Below, piece by piece: positions 1-5,320 of a DNA stretch of 5,320 nucleotides. The notes below the pieces were generated by a model that saw nothing but the letters and a program-made list of their open reading frames with translations, was not told the DNA's origin and searched no databases. Source of the stretch: Balneolales bacterium (GTDB lineage Bacteria; Bacteroidota; Rhodothermia; Balneolales; Natronogracilivirgulaceae). The translations under genes were made by a program, and so were the position numbers. The stretch spans positions 1-5,320 of the forward strand of contig SKIC01000129.1 in assembly GCA_007116685.1 (NCBI GenBank), read 5' to 3'. How positions within the stretch are numbered: the first letter of the stretch is position 1; every line of letters begins with the position of its first letter.

Positions 1-84
1 ATCAAGAAGCTGCTGTCCGAAAAAATGTGGTTATTCGAAAGCGAATCGGACAGCCGCGCTTGGGGAATGGTAACGAGGTTTTAA
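1..84 (+). CDS. Possible C-terminal tail of an unidentified plus-strand gene
   Basis: Frame 1 of the plus strand is open from the window edge to a TAA at 82-84, giving 27 codons that end in SRAWGMVTRF. The composition looks plausible for protein but I do not recognise it. The other two plus frames are also open for at least 70 bases, to stops at 71-73 and 111-113, so the choice of frame is weak. If real, this gene would converge on nfnB with 76 bases between the two stop codons. The sequence beyond the left edge is needed to decide. Confidence 0.25.
   Translation: MKKLLSEKMWLFESESDSRAWGMVTRF
12..54. repeat. 9-bp inverted repeat with a nested small hairpin
   Basis: GCTGTCCGA at 12-20 and TCGGACAGC at 46-54 are perfect inverted copies; past one mismatch, 9-10 can also pair with 56-57. 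Inside, ATTCG at 33-37 and CGAAT at 42-46 form a 5-bp stem with a 4-base loop. The four pairs 34-37/42-45 would stack directly on the outer stem, leaving 21-33 as a bulge. No T run follows the outer stem on either strand. It may lie within the end of a plus-strand gene. Confidence 0.4.
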
Positions 85-167
85 CTAGAAGTGGTACTTG
101 TAGAAATGGTTAGCATTTAACATTATCGCGGCAGCCCGTTGATGTATTAATTAGCACTTTCTAGTTA
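82..167. repeat. Long imperfect inverted repeat at the 3' end of nfnB
   Basis: TAACTAGAA at 82-90 is perfectly inverted as TTCTAGTTA at 159-167. After a one-base bulge (T158) the pairing continues: 91-93 with 155-157, 95-96 with 152-153 and 98-99 with 149-150, interrupted by single mismatches. The arms thus pair about 16 of 18 positions around a loop of roughly 49 bases. The right arm contains the nfnB stop codon, and the left arm contains a plus-strand TAA. The large loop and absence of a U run are unlike a standard terminator. Confidence 0.45.
86..110. repeat. Short tandem direct repeat, 15-base period
   Basis: TAGAAGTGGT at 86-95 recurs as TAGAAATGGT at 101-110, matching 9 of 10 bases. 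It sits in the non-coding stretch after nfnB and partly overlaps the left arm of the larger inverted repeat. Its function is unknown and it may be chance. Confidence 0.3.
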
Positions 168-1618
168 CGAAGTGTCTCCAAATAGGAATCTATCGAAGCG
201 GCAGCTAGTTTGCCGTCGGCGACTGCTTGGATTACTGTGGCGCCTCCACGCGAAATATCCCCACCGGCGAAAATTCCCTTCCGGCTGGTTTCTCCATCTT
301 CGTTTACCGTAATGGTTCCCCATTTGGTAGTTTCCAGTCCGGGCGTGGTCTGCTGAATGATTGGATTCGGATTTTGGCCAATTGCCATAATTACAGTATC
401 TGCTTCGATTATGAAATTGGAATCAGGTACAGGTATGGGTCTTTGCCTGCCGTTTTCATCGGGAGGTCCGAGTTCCATTTTTTGACATTCAATTCTGGTT
501 ACATGGCCATCCTCATCGCCGAGTATGGCAATGGGATTAGTGAGAAATCTAAAGTCGATTCCTTCTTCTTCAGCGTGGTGGATTTCTTCAGCACGAGCCG
601 GCATTTCTTCTCTGGAGCGCCTGTAGAGTAACATCGTTCTCTCAGGATTAAACCTTTTCGATGTTCGAGCAGCATCCATAGCAACATCTCCACCACCAAT
701 AATGGCAATTCGTTTGCCCATTTTTATGGGCGTATCATATTCCGGGAATTTATAGGATTTCATCAAATTCACTCTCGTGAGTACTTCGCTGGCGGAATAA
801 ACTTCGCTGAGATTTTCCCCAGGAATATTCATGAAGCGGGGAGAGCCGGCACCGGTTCCGATATAAACAGCAAGAAAGCCCATCTCATCGTACAGTTCAT
901 CAATAGTGATGGTTTTTCCGATCAATACATTGGTTTGAATTTCTACGCCAAGTGCTTTAATACGATCAATTTCAGCATCTACAATATGCTTGGGTAAACG
1001 AAATTCAGGAATACCGAATTTCAGTACGCCACCTGCCTCGTGTAATGCTTCGAAGATGGTCACATCATAGCCACGTACGGCTAAATCAGCGGCAGCGGTG
1101 AGTCCACCGGGACCAGAGCCAATTACAGCCACTTTCTGATTTTTAGGAGGCTGTTTTTCGGGTACGGATATACCGCCGTTATTTCGCTCGAAATCAGCAA
1201 CAAATCGTTCAAGTTTACCAATAGCCAGAGGTTCGTTTCGTTTTCCAACCAAACAAACTTGCTCACAGAGACTTTCCTGCGGACAAACGCGTCCGCAAAT
1301 AGCTGGCAGATAATTTGATTCCCGAATTTTGTTGATGGCTCCCTGGTAATCCTTCTGATAAATCATCCCAATAAAAGAACGGATATCTACATTTACAGGG
1401 CAACCCTGAGTGCAAACCGGATCATTGCATTCCAAGCATCTTAATGCTTCCTGAGATGCTAATTCAACATTGAAACCATCAGAAACTTCGGTGAAGTTTT
1501 GTACCCGGCATTCGGGGTTTTTCTCAATGGGCATATGGCGGTTGATAGCCATGCGTTCTTTGGGCTTGAGAGGGATTTTTTTCTCGTAGGCCGGCTTTTT
1601 TTCTCTGCTTCGTCTCAT
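161..1618 (-). CDS. nfnB: NfnB/SudA-type large subunit of NADH-dependent reduced ferredoxin:NADP+ oxidoreductase (GltD-like)
   Basis: This 485-residue flavoprotein would carry the bifurcating FAD, two [4Fe-4S] clusters and the NADP(H) site of Nfn. The N-terminal ferredoxin-like domain has Cys61, 64, 69 and 73 (CLECNDPVCTQGC), then Cys108, 112, 118 and 122. Aligning by eye with dihydropyrimidine dehydrogenase gives one cluster on Cys61/64/69/122 and the other on Cys73/112/118 plus Glu137, consistent with the Cys3-Glu cluster known in Nfn; Cys108 would be free. FAD is bound by GSGPGG at 167-172 and the C-terminal AGGD segment near 451-454. A second Rossmann motif, GGGDVA at 308-313, with LYRRSREEMPA downstream, is the NADPH part. 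The start is supported by AGGAG 7 bases upstream and the ATGA overlap with nfnA. Glutamate synthase small subunit (GltD) is the main alternative, but no gltB is present and nfnA is adjacent. The gene ends with TAG. Confidence 0.94.
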   Translation of the reverse strand: MRRSREKKPAYEKKIPLKPKERMAINRHMPIEKNPECRVQNFTEVSDGFNVELASQEALRCLECNDPVCTQGCPVNVDIRSFIGMIYQKDYQGAINKIRESNYLPAICGRVCPQESLCEQVCLVGKRNEPLAIGKLERFVADFERNNGGISVPEKQPPKNQKVAVIGSGPGGLTAAADLAVRGYDVTIFEALHEAGGVLKFGIPEFRLPKHIVDAEIDRIKALGVEIQTNVLIGKTITIDELYDEMGFLAVYIGTGAGSPRFMNIPGENLSEVYSASEVLTRVNLMKSYKFPEYDTPIKMGKRIAIIGGGDVAMDAARTSKRFNPERTMLLYRRSREEMPARAEEIHHAEEEGIDFRFLTNPIAILGDEDGHVTRIECQKMELGPPDENGRQRPIPVPDSNFIIEADTVIMAIGQNPNPIIQQTTPGLETTKWGTITVNEDGETSRKGIFAGGDISRGGATVIQAVADGKLAAASIDSYLETLRN

Positions 1619-2466
1619 GCCGGAACTCCTGTTTTACAAGTCACTTTTGATACTCCGTTCTTCACTGCCTTTTTCTCAATCTTTTTATAGTTGCCATTTC
1701 TGGTAATTAATTCATCAAAATCTATGGCATGAGCATCAAACTCAGGACCATCAACGCAAGCAAATTTCAATTCATTGCCAACCGTTACCCTGCAAGCCCC
1801 ACACATTCCGGTTCCATCCATCATGATGGGGTTTAAACTAGCCATGGTTGGTATTTTCCAAGATTTTGTGAGCTCAGAAACGGCCTTCATCATTCCCAGA
1901 GGACCCGTTGTGAACACATAATCGGGTTTGATCTCAGACTTCAAAAGTTCTGATAGGGCGTGGGTTACAAATCCCTTTTTGCCGGTTGATCCGTCATCAG
2001 TGGTAAGTATCAATTCATCTGAGCAGGAATGCATCTCATCTTCCAGAATTACAGCTGCTGCATTTTGGGCGCCGGTGATGCTAATTACTTTATTTCCTGC
2101 ATCTTTTAATGCTTTTGCCAGGGGATAAATTACGGCTGTACCAACACCACCACCAACACATACAACGGTACCGTAATTGGTAATCGGGGTGGCTTCGCCA
2201 AGCGGACCTACCAAATCTTTGATGAAATCTCCAGTCTCCAGGTTTTTCATCATCTCAGTAGTTTTTCCGATGGATTGGACAATCAAAGTGATGCGTCCAT
2301 TTTCCTTATTAGAATCTACGATAGTGAGGGGGATGCGTTCGCCGAATTCGTTTATCCTGAGGATTACAAAGTTACCGGCTTGATGTTTTTTAGCAATCAG
2401 GGGAGCGTCAATTTCGAAAAGCGAGATATTAGGACTTAATTGCTTTTTGTGATGTATGAGATGCAT
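1615..2466 (-). CDS. nfnA: NfnA/SudB-type small subunit of NADH-dependent reduced ferredoxin:NADP+ oxidoreductase
   Basis: This 283-residue protein resembles the ferredoxin-NADP reductase-like small subunit of the electron-bifurcating Nfn transhydrogenase. In characterised Nfn enzymes that subunit carries one FAD and a [2Fe-2S] cluster and binds NAD(H). The N-terminal beta-barrel holds an FAD-binding RIPLTI segment at 44-49. The nucleotide-binding half begins with the glycine-rich VGGGVGTA at 104-111. The C-terminal part has MDGTGMCGACRV followed by FACVDGPEFD. Asp217, Cys222, Cys225 and Cys237 sit where Nfn uses its one-Asp, three-Cys cluster ligation. The length is normal for the family. 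The ATG is not preceded by a recognisable Shine-Dalgarno sequence, unlike korB and nfnB. The stop codon overlaps the nfnB start in ATGA. Related dihydroorotate dehydrogenase electron-transfer (PyrK-like) subunits share the fold, but the adjacent NfnB and the MDGTGMCGACRV motif argue for NfnA. Confidence 0.93.
   Translation of the reverse strand: MHLIHHKKQLSPNISLFEIDAPLIAKKHQAGNFVILRINEFGERIPLTIVDSNKENGRITLIVQSIGKTTEMMKNLETGDFIKDLVGPLGEATPITNYGTVVCVGGGVGTAVIYPLAKALKDAGNKVISITGAQNAAAVILEDEMHSCSDELILTTDDGSTGKKGFVTHALSELLKSEIKPDYVFTTGPLGMMKAVSELTKSWKIPTMASLNPIMMDGTGMCGACRVTVGNELKFACVDGPEFDAHAIDFDELITRNGNYKKIEKKAVKNGVSKVTCKTGVPA
1626..1630 (-). promoter_or_regulatory. Shine-Dalgarno sequence of nfnB
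   Basis: The minus strand reads AGGAG, 7 bases before the nfnB ATG and inside the final codons of nfnA. It supports the ATG in the ATGA overlap over the in-frame Met at residue 23. Confidence 0.7.
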
Positions 2467-2483
2467 TGTGTGAAAGGTGAGTA

Positions 2484-2517
2484 AATGGGATAGATTGGAT
2501 TATTTCATCATCCCATT
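2484..2517. repeat. 8-bp inverted repeat in the korB-nfnA gap
   Basis: AATGGGAT at 2484-2491 and ATCCCATT at 2510-2517 are perfect inverted copies with an 18-base spacer. G-U pairs could extend the stem by one at each end in the transcript. The repeat lies in the only non-coding gap of the cluster, 18 bases before the nfnA ATG. No U run follows it in the transcribed direction, so it does not look like an intrinsic terminator. It could be an operator or an mRNA stem, and chance is also possible. The rest of the 75-base gap shows no clear promoter in the transcribed direction. Confidence 0.45.
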
Positions 2518-2541
2518 CCGTAAATAATTTGATGTTTTGGC

Positions 2542-3564
2542 TTATGAAATTTCCCAAGTGTTACCGCTGGTATAAAGATCATTTAAACTTTTAAAAGCCG
2601 TGTTTTCTTTGGCCAAGGCTATCCCTTGATGTACTTGTTGATCAAAGCTCAGGTCGTCAACATTTCGGATGATTCCAACTGCTACAGGGTTTTTAGGCAG
2701 GGATAATCTTGCCAGTGCCAATTGAAAAGCAGGATCAGGATTTTGAGCGTCATGTCGTAGAAAGTTCTCCTCGGATTCATCCAAAGGTTTCTTTTTTAAT
2801 TGAAAACCTTCCTGAACTAAGCCATAGGCGGTATCTTTTCCAAAACGCAGTATTTCGCCATGCTCCAATACTATTTGGTTATCATCACGAGTGTCCTTGC
2901 CTGTTATTTGCTCGTGGATACCATCAGTGTAAATCACACAATTCTGCAAAACTTCGATAACGGAAGTACCTTTGTGCTTATAGGCTGCATGCATTACTTC
3001 TTCCAGCAACTTCGGACTCTTATCCGGAACACGAGCAAAAAAGGTAGCTCCGGCACTAATGGCGAGTTCTCCGATGCTAAAAGGGCGTTCGTAAACTCCG
3101 CCTGAGGCTGTTTTCGTTTTCAGGCCGAGGGGAGAAGTAGGTGAGGATTGCCCTTTCGTCATCCCGTAAATCTTGTTGTTGAAGATGACAATATTGAGGT
3201 CAATATTGCGGCGTAAAGCGTGGATGAAGTGATTTCCTCCGATAGCCATACAATCACCGTCTCCGGTCATAACCCATGTGCTTAATTCCGGATTGGCCAA
3301 TTTAATTCCGGTTGCTGTGGGTATGGCCCTGCCATGAATGGAATGCACTCCGAACGTATCCAAATAATAGGTGATACGGGAAGAACAGCCGATTCCAGAA
3401 ACACAGACGATATCTTCTTTTTTTTCACCCAATTCAGCGAAAGCTTTTTGTAAGCTGTTGAGTATCATGAAATCACCACAACCCGGACACCAACGTACGG
3501 ATTGGTCACTCATGAAGTCTTTTTTATGCAAATCGGGTGCTCTGTCGTTGATAATATCAGGCAT
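2542..3564 (-). CDS. korB: 2-oxoacid (probably 2-oxoglutarate):ferredoxin oxidoreductase, beta subunit
   Basis: This 340-residue subunit binds thiamine diphosphate and the [4Fe-4S] cluster that passes electrons to ferredoxin. The likely cluster ligands are Cys26 and Cys29 (in WCPGCGD), Cys60 (GIGCSSR) and Cys209 (LQNCVIYTDG), matching the four-cysteine pattern of the family. The thiamine-diphosphate/Mg motif starts at GDGD 101-104 and ends at Asn129-Asn130, the usual GDG...NN spacing. Length and lack of a fused ferredoxin domain fit the two-subunit KorAB class, such as that of Mycobacterium tuberculosis. The ATG start is chosen because AAGGAGG lies 9 bases upstream; Met18 would also leave the core intact but has no comparable support. 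The gene overlaps the end of korA by 8 bases, so translation is probably coupled. It ends with TAA, 75 bases before nfnA. Confidence 0.96.
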   Translation of the reverse strand: MPDIINDRAPDLHKKDFMSDQSVRWCPGCGDFMILNSLQKAFAELGEKKEDIVCVSGIGCSSRITYYLDTFGVHSIHGRAIPTATGIKLANPELSTWVMTGDGDCMAIGGNHFIHALRRNIDLNIVIFNNKIYGMTKGQSSPTSPLGLKTKTASGGVYERPFSIGELAISAGATFFARVPDKSPKLLEEVMHAAYKHKGTSVIEVLQNCVIYTDGIHEQITGKDTRDDNQIVLEHGEILRFGKDTAYGLVQEGFQLKKKPLDESEENFLRHDAQNPDPAFQLALARLSLPKNPVAVGIIRNVDDLSFDQQVHQGIALAKENTAFKSLNDLYTSGNTWEIS

Positions 3565-5320
3565 TGATTGGTTCCTCCTTTAGAGTATTCAGAATGCTGT
3601 CTTTGATTTCATCCACAAAGAAGGGCTGACCTTGAATTTTATTGAATTGGTGAATCTTCGTTTTGGGAAATTTTGTTCTCAGATAGTTGGCAAACTGCCC
3701 GTTGTTTTGTTCGCAAACCAAAACCTGGTCAAATACCTCTAAAACTTCCTCTGTGTTGCTTGGGAGAGGGTTTATATAATGAAAATGAGCAAATCCTATG
3801 TCCGTAATTCCTGCTTCGAGCAATTCCATAACCGCTGAGTGAATTGCGCCAAAGCTGCTTCCCCAACCGGCAACTAAAAGACGTCCGCTTTGTCCACCGG
3901 TGATTTTTTGTTCAGGTAATCGTTTGGCAATTTGCTGTACCTTTTCCTCACGGATTTTCACCATTTTTTGATGATTGAGGGGCTCATATGTGAGATTTCC
4001 CGTTTCCTCTTTTTTTTCTAAGCCACCAATTCTATGCTCAAAACCTGATTTTCCAGGTTCCATCCAATAACGATTCAGCATTTCCGGATCTCGTTTGTAG
4101 GGCAACCACTCTTCAGGATTACCGATGAATTCCGGCACTTTTATATCGGGCAAATCTTCGGGGAATCGAATTTTCCATGGACTTGTACCGCTGGATAAAT
4201 AGGTGTCAGTTAGCAATACAACTGGAGTCATGTGCTCGATAGCGAGTTGACAGGCTTCGAAAGCATATTGGAAGCAATTGCTTGGAGTACTTGCAGCAAT
4301 TACCGCTACAGGAGCTTCTCCATGGCGCCCATAGAGTGCCTGGTTTAGATCGCTTTGTTCCGTTTTTGTAGGTAAACCTGTTGAAGGACCGGCACGTTGT
4401 ACATTTACCAAAACCAAAGGTAACTCTGCAATAACTGCTAATCCCATGGCTTCGGCTTTTAGCGATGCTCCGGGGCCGGAAGTGGTAGTTACTGATATAT
4501 TTCCTGCAAAAGAAGCACCAATTGCAGCACAAACGGCAGCGATTTCATCTTCCGCCTGAAAGACAATGGCACCCATGTCTTTGCGCTTCGATAATTCCTG
4601 AAGAATTTCCGTAGCCGGCGTAATAGGGTAGGAGCAGAGGGATAATTTCTTACCTGCTTTTTCAGCCGCAGCCAAAAAGCCCCAGGCTACCGCTGTGTTT
4701 CCATCGATGTTCCGGTAGGTACCTTTTGTAAGTTTTGCAGGTGGTATGTGTATGGCCTGCCCAGATAACTCTGTTGATTCAGCATAACTGAAACCTGCTT
4801 CCAAAGCGCGTTTATTGGCTTCGGCAATCTCCGGTTTATTTTTGAATTTACTATCAAAGTAATCAATAGTGGTTTTTAGCTTCCGGCTGAACATGTAGAA
4901 CGTGACCCCGAGAGCAAACATATTCTTACAACGGGCAACCATGGATTTATCGAGCGACAAATCTTTCAGCGCTTCCTGCGTGAGGGACGTGGCGGGAGTT
5001 CTGATAAGTTGATAATCTTGCAGGGAGTCGTCTTCCAGAGGATTACTTTCGTACTCGGCCTTTTTCAGGTTAGTTCGAGTGAAATTATCCCGGTCTGCAA
5101 CGATGGTTCCGCCTGGCTTCAGGAAATGAAGATTCGCTTTCAATGCCGCGGGGTTCATCACCACTAAAACATCCACTTTATCTCCGGGCGTGTAAATTTC
5201 AGTTCCACCAAATTGAACCTGGAAACTGGAAACTCCACCAATGGAACCTTGAGGTGCTCTGATTTCAGCGAGGAAGTCCGGATTGGTTGTTAAATCATTG
5301 CCAGCCGAACCGGAACTTTG
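3557..5320 (-). CDS. korA: 2-oxoacid (probably 2-oxoglutarate):ferredoxin oxidoreductase, fused gamma-alpha subunit, 5' end cut off by window
   Basis: With KorB this subunit catalyses CoA-dependent oxidative decarboxylation of a 2-oxoacid and reduces ferredoxin in the cytoplasm; in some organisms the reaction runs in reverse to fix CO2. The frame is open to the window edge, giving 587 codons before a TGA stop. A GTG at 5174-5176 is internal, because upstream codons carry conserved gamma-domain sequence (AGNDLTTNPDF, then AEIRAP, then FQVQFGG). Numbering from the edge, residues 1 to about 200 are the gamma domain. The alpha pyrimidine-binding domain follows, with YPITPAT near 231-237, TTSGPG near 279-284 and RAGPSTGLPTKTEQ near 309-322. 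A C-terminal domain begins near residue 480. Fused subunits of this family are usually a little over 600 residues, so probably 15-30 are missing. The stop overlaps the start of korB by 8 bases. Substrate choice between 2-oxoglutarate and another 2-oxoacid is inferred from architecture and is not proven. Confidence 0.95.
   Translation of the reverse strand, partial: QSSGSAGNDLTTNPDFLAEIRAPQGSIGGVSSFQVQFGGTEIYTPGDKVDVLVVMNPAALKANLHFLKPGGTIVADRDNFTRTNLKKAEYESNPLEDDSLQDYQLIRTPATSLTQEALKDLSLDKSMVARCKNMFALGVTFYMFSRKLKTTIDYFDSKFKNKPEIAEANKRALEAGFSYAESTELSGQAIHIPPAKLTKGTYRNIDGNTAVAWGFLAAAEKAGKKLSLCSYPITPATEILQELSKRKDMGAIVFQAEDEIAAVCAAIGASFAGNISVTTTSGPGASLKAEAMGLAVIAELPLVLVNVQRAGPSTGLPTKTEQSDLNQALYGRHGEAPVAVIAASTPSNCFQYAFEACQLAIEHMTPVVLLTDTYLSSGTSPWKIRFPEDLPDIKVPEFIGNPEEWLPYKRDPEMLNRYWMEPGKSGFEHRIGGLEKKEETGNLTYEPLNHQKMVKIREEKVQQIAKRLPEQKITGGQSGRLLVAGWGSSFGAIHSAVMELLEAGITDIGFAHFHYINPLPSNTEEVLEVFDQVLVCEQNNGQFANYLRTKFPKTKIHQFNKIQGQPFFVDEIKDSILNTLKEEPINA
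3574..3580 (-). promoter_or_regulatory. Strong Shine-Dalgarno sequence of korB
   Basis: The minus strand reads AAGGAGG here, with 9 bases between it and the korB ATG. It lies inside the last codons of korA and decides the korB start. It suggests that korB is translated efficiently, possibly by ribosomes finishing korA. Confidence 0.8.

Noticed and set aside
20..46. Intrinsic terminator for the nfn genes: minus-strand ATTCG/CGAAT hairpin followed by TTTTTT
   Set aside because: The stem has only 5 pairs, two of them G-C, and 7 bases separate it from the T run. It is too weak to call, though it cannot be excluded.
227..631. 134-codon plus-strand open frame antisense to nfnB
   Set aside because: It lies wholly inside the well-supported nfnB gene on the opposite strand, and its translation shows no recognisable motif; it is a shadow frame.
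2467..2541. Promoter of the Bacteroidota type (TTTG and TAnnTTTG) for nfnA
   Set aside because: The minus strand of this gap contains no TTTG; the visible TTTG copies are on the plus strand.
4206..4532. 108-codon minus-strand frame inside korA
   Set aside because: It overlaps the conserved alpha domain of korA in another frame and its Cys/Arg/Ser-rich translation looks like an out-of-frame reading.
5174..5176. GTG as the start codon of korA
   Set aside because: The frame continues upstream for 48 codons to the window edge with conserved gamma-domain sequence, so the true start is outside the window.
1..5320. Mobile element, CRISPR array, defence system, tRNA or rRNA
   Set aside because: No transposase or defence-like frame, regularly spaced repeat or RNA-gene pattern is visible, and 161-5320 is explained by four metabolic genes and one short gap.

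Overview
The window is almost entirely one minus-strand gene cluster for central redox metabolism. In transcription order it runs korA (enters from beyond the right edge), korB, a 75-base gap, nfnA and nfnB. The left-most 160 bases hold no gene I can name. The protein features (a KorA with fused gamma and alpha domains, a KorB with no attached ferredoxin subunit, an NfnB starting with a KERMAI...MP leader), moderate GC content and compact layout suggest a bacterium of the Bacteroidota/Balneolota/Ignavibacteriota kind. This placement is inferred from general familiarity with those families, not from a search.

Right part (2542-5320): korA and korB encode a thiamine-diphosphate, iron-sulfur 2-oxoacid:ferredoxin oxidoreductase, most likely the 2-oxoglutarate (KGOR) type. 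Their reading frames overlap by 8 bases, and korB has a strong Shine-Dalgarno sequence inside the end of korA. The reading frame of korA stays open to the window edge, so only a short N-terminal piece is missing.

Middle and left (161-2466): nfnA and nfnB encode the two subunits of an NfnAB-type NADH-dependent reduced ferredoxin:NADP+ oxidoreductase (flavin-based electron-bifurcating transhydrogenase, also annotated SudBA). They overlap by four bases (ATGA). All expected cofactor ligands are visible: Asp/3-Cys for the [2Fe-2S] cluster of NfnA, and seven Cys plus one Glu for the two [4Fe-4S] clusters of NfnB.

Together the four genes suggest a simple flow. KorAB oxidises a 2-oxoacid with CoA and reduces ferredoxin, and NfnAB combines reduced ferredoxin with NADH to make NADPH. 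No ferredoxin gene lies in the window, so the carrier must be encoded elsewhere.

The left edge (1-160) contains two 9-bp inverted repeats, a short direct repeat and a possible C-terminal tail of a plus-strand gene. I see no mobile element, CRISPR array, RNA gene or clear promoter. I found no evidence of a novel system; the protein-coding content belongs to known families, and the unexplained signals are the small repeat structures.
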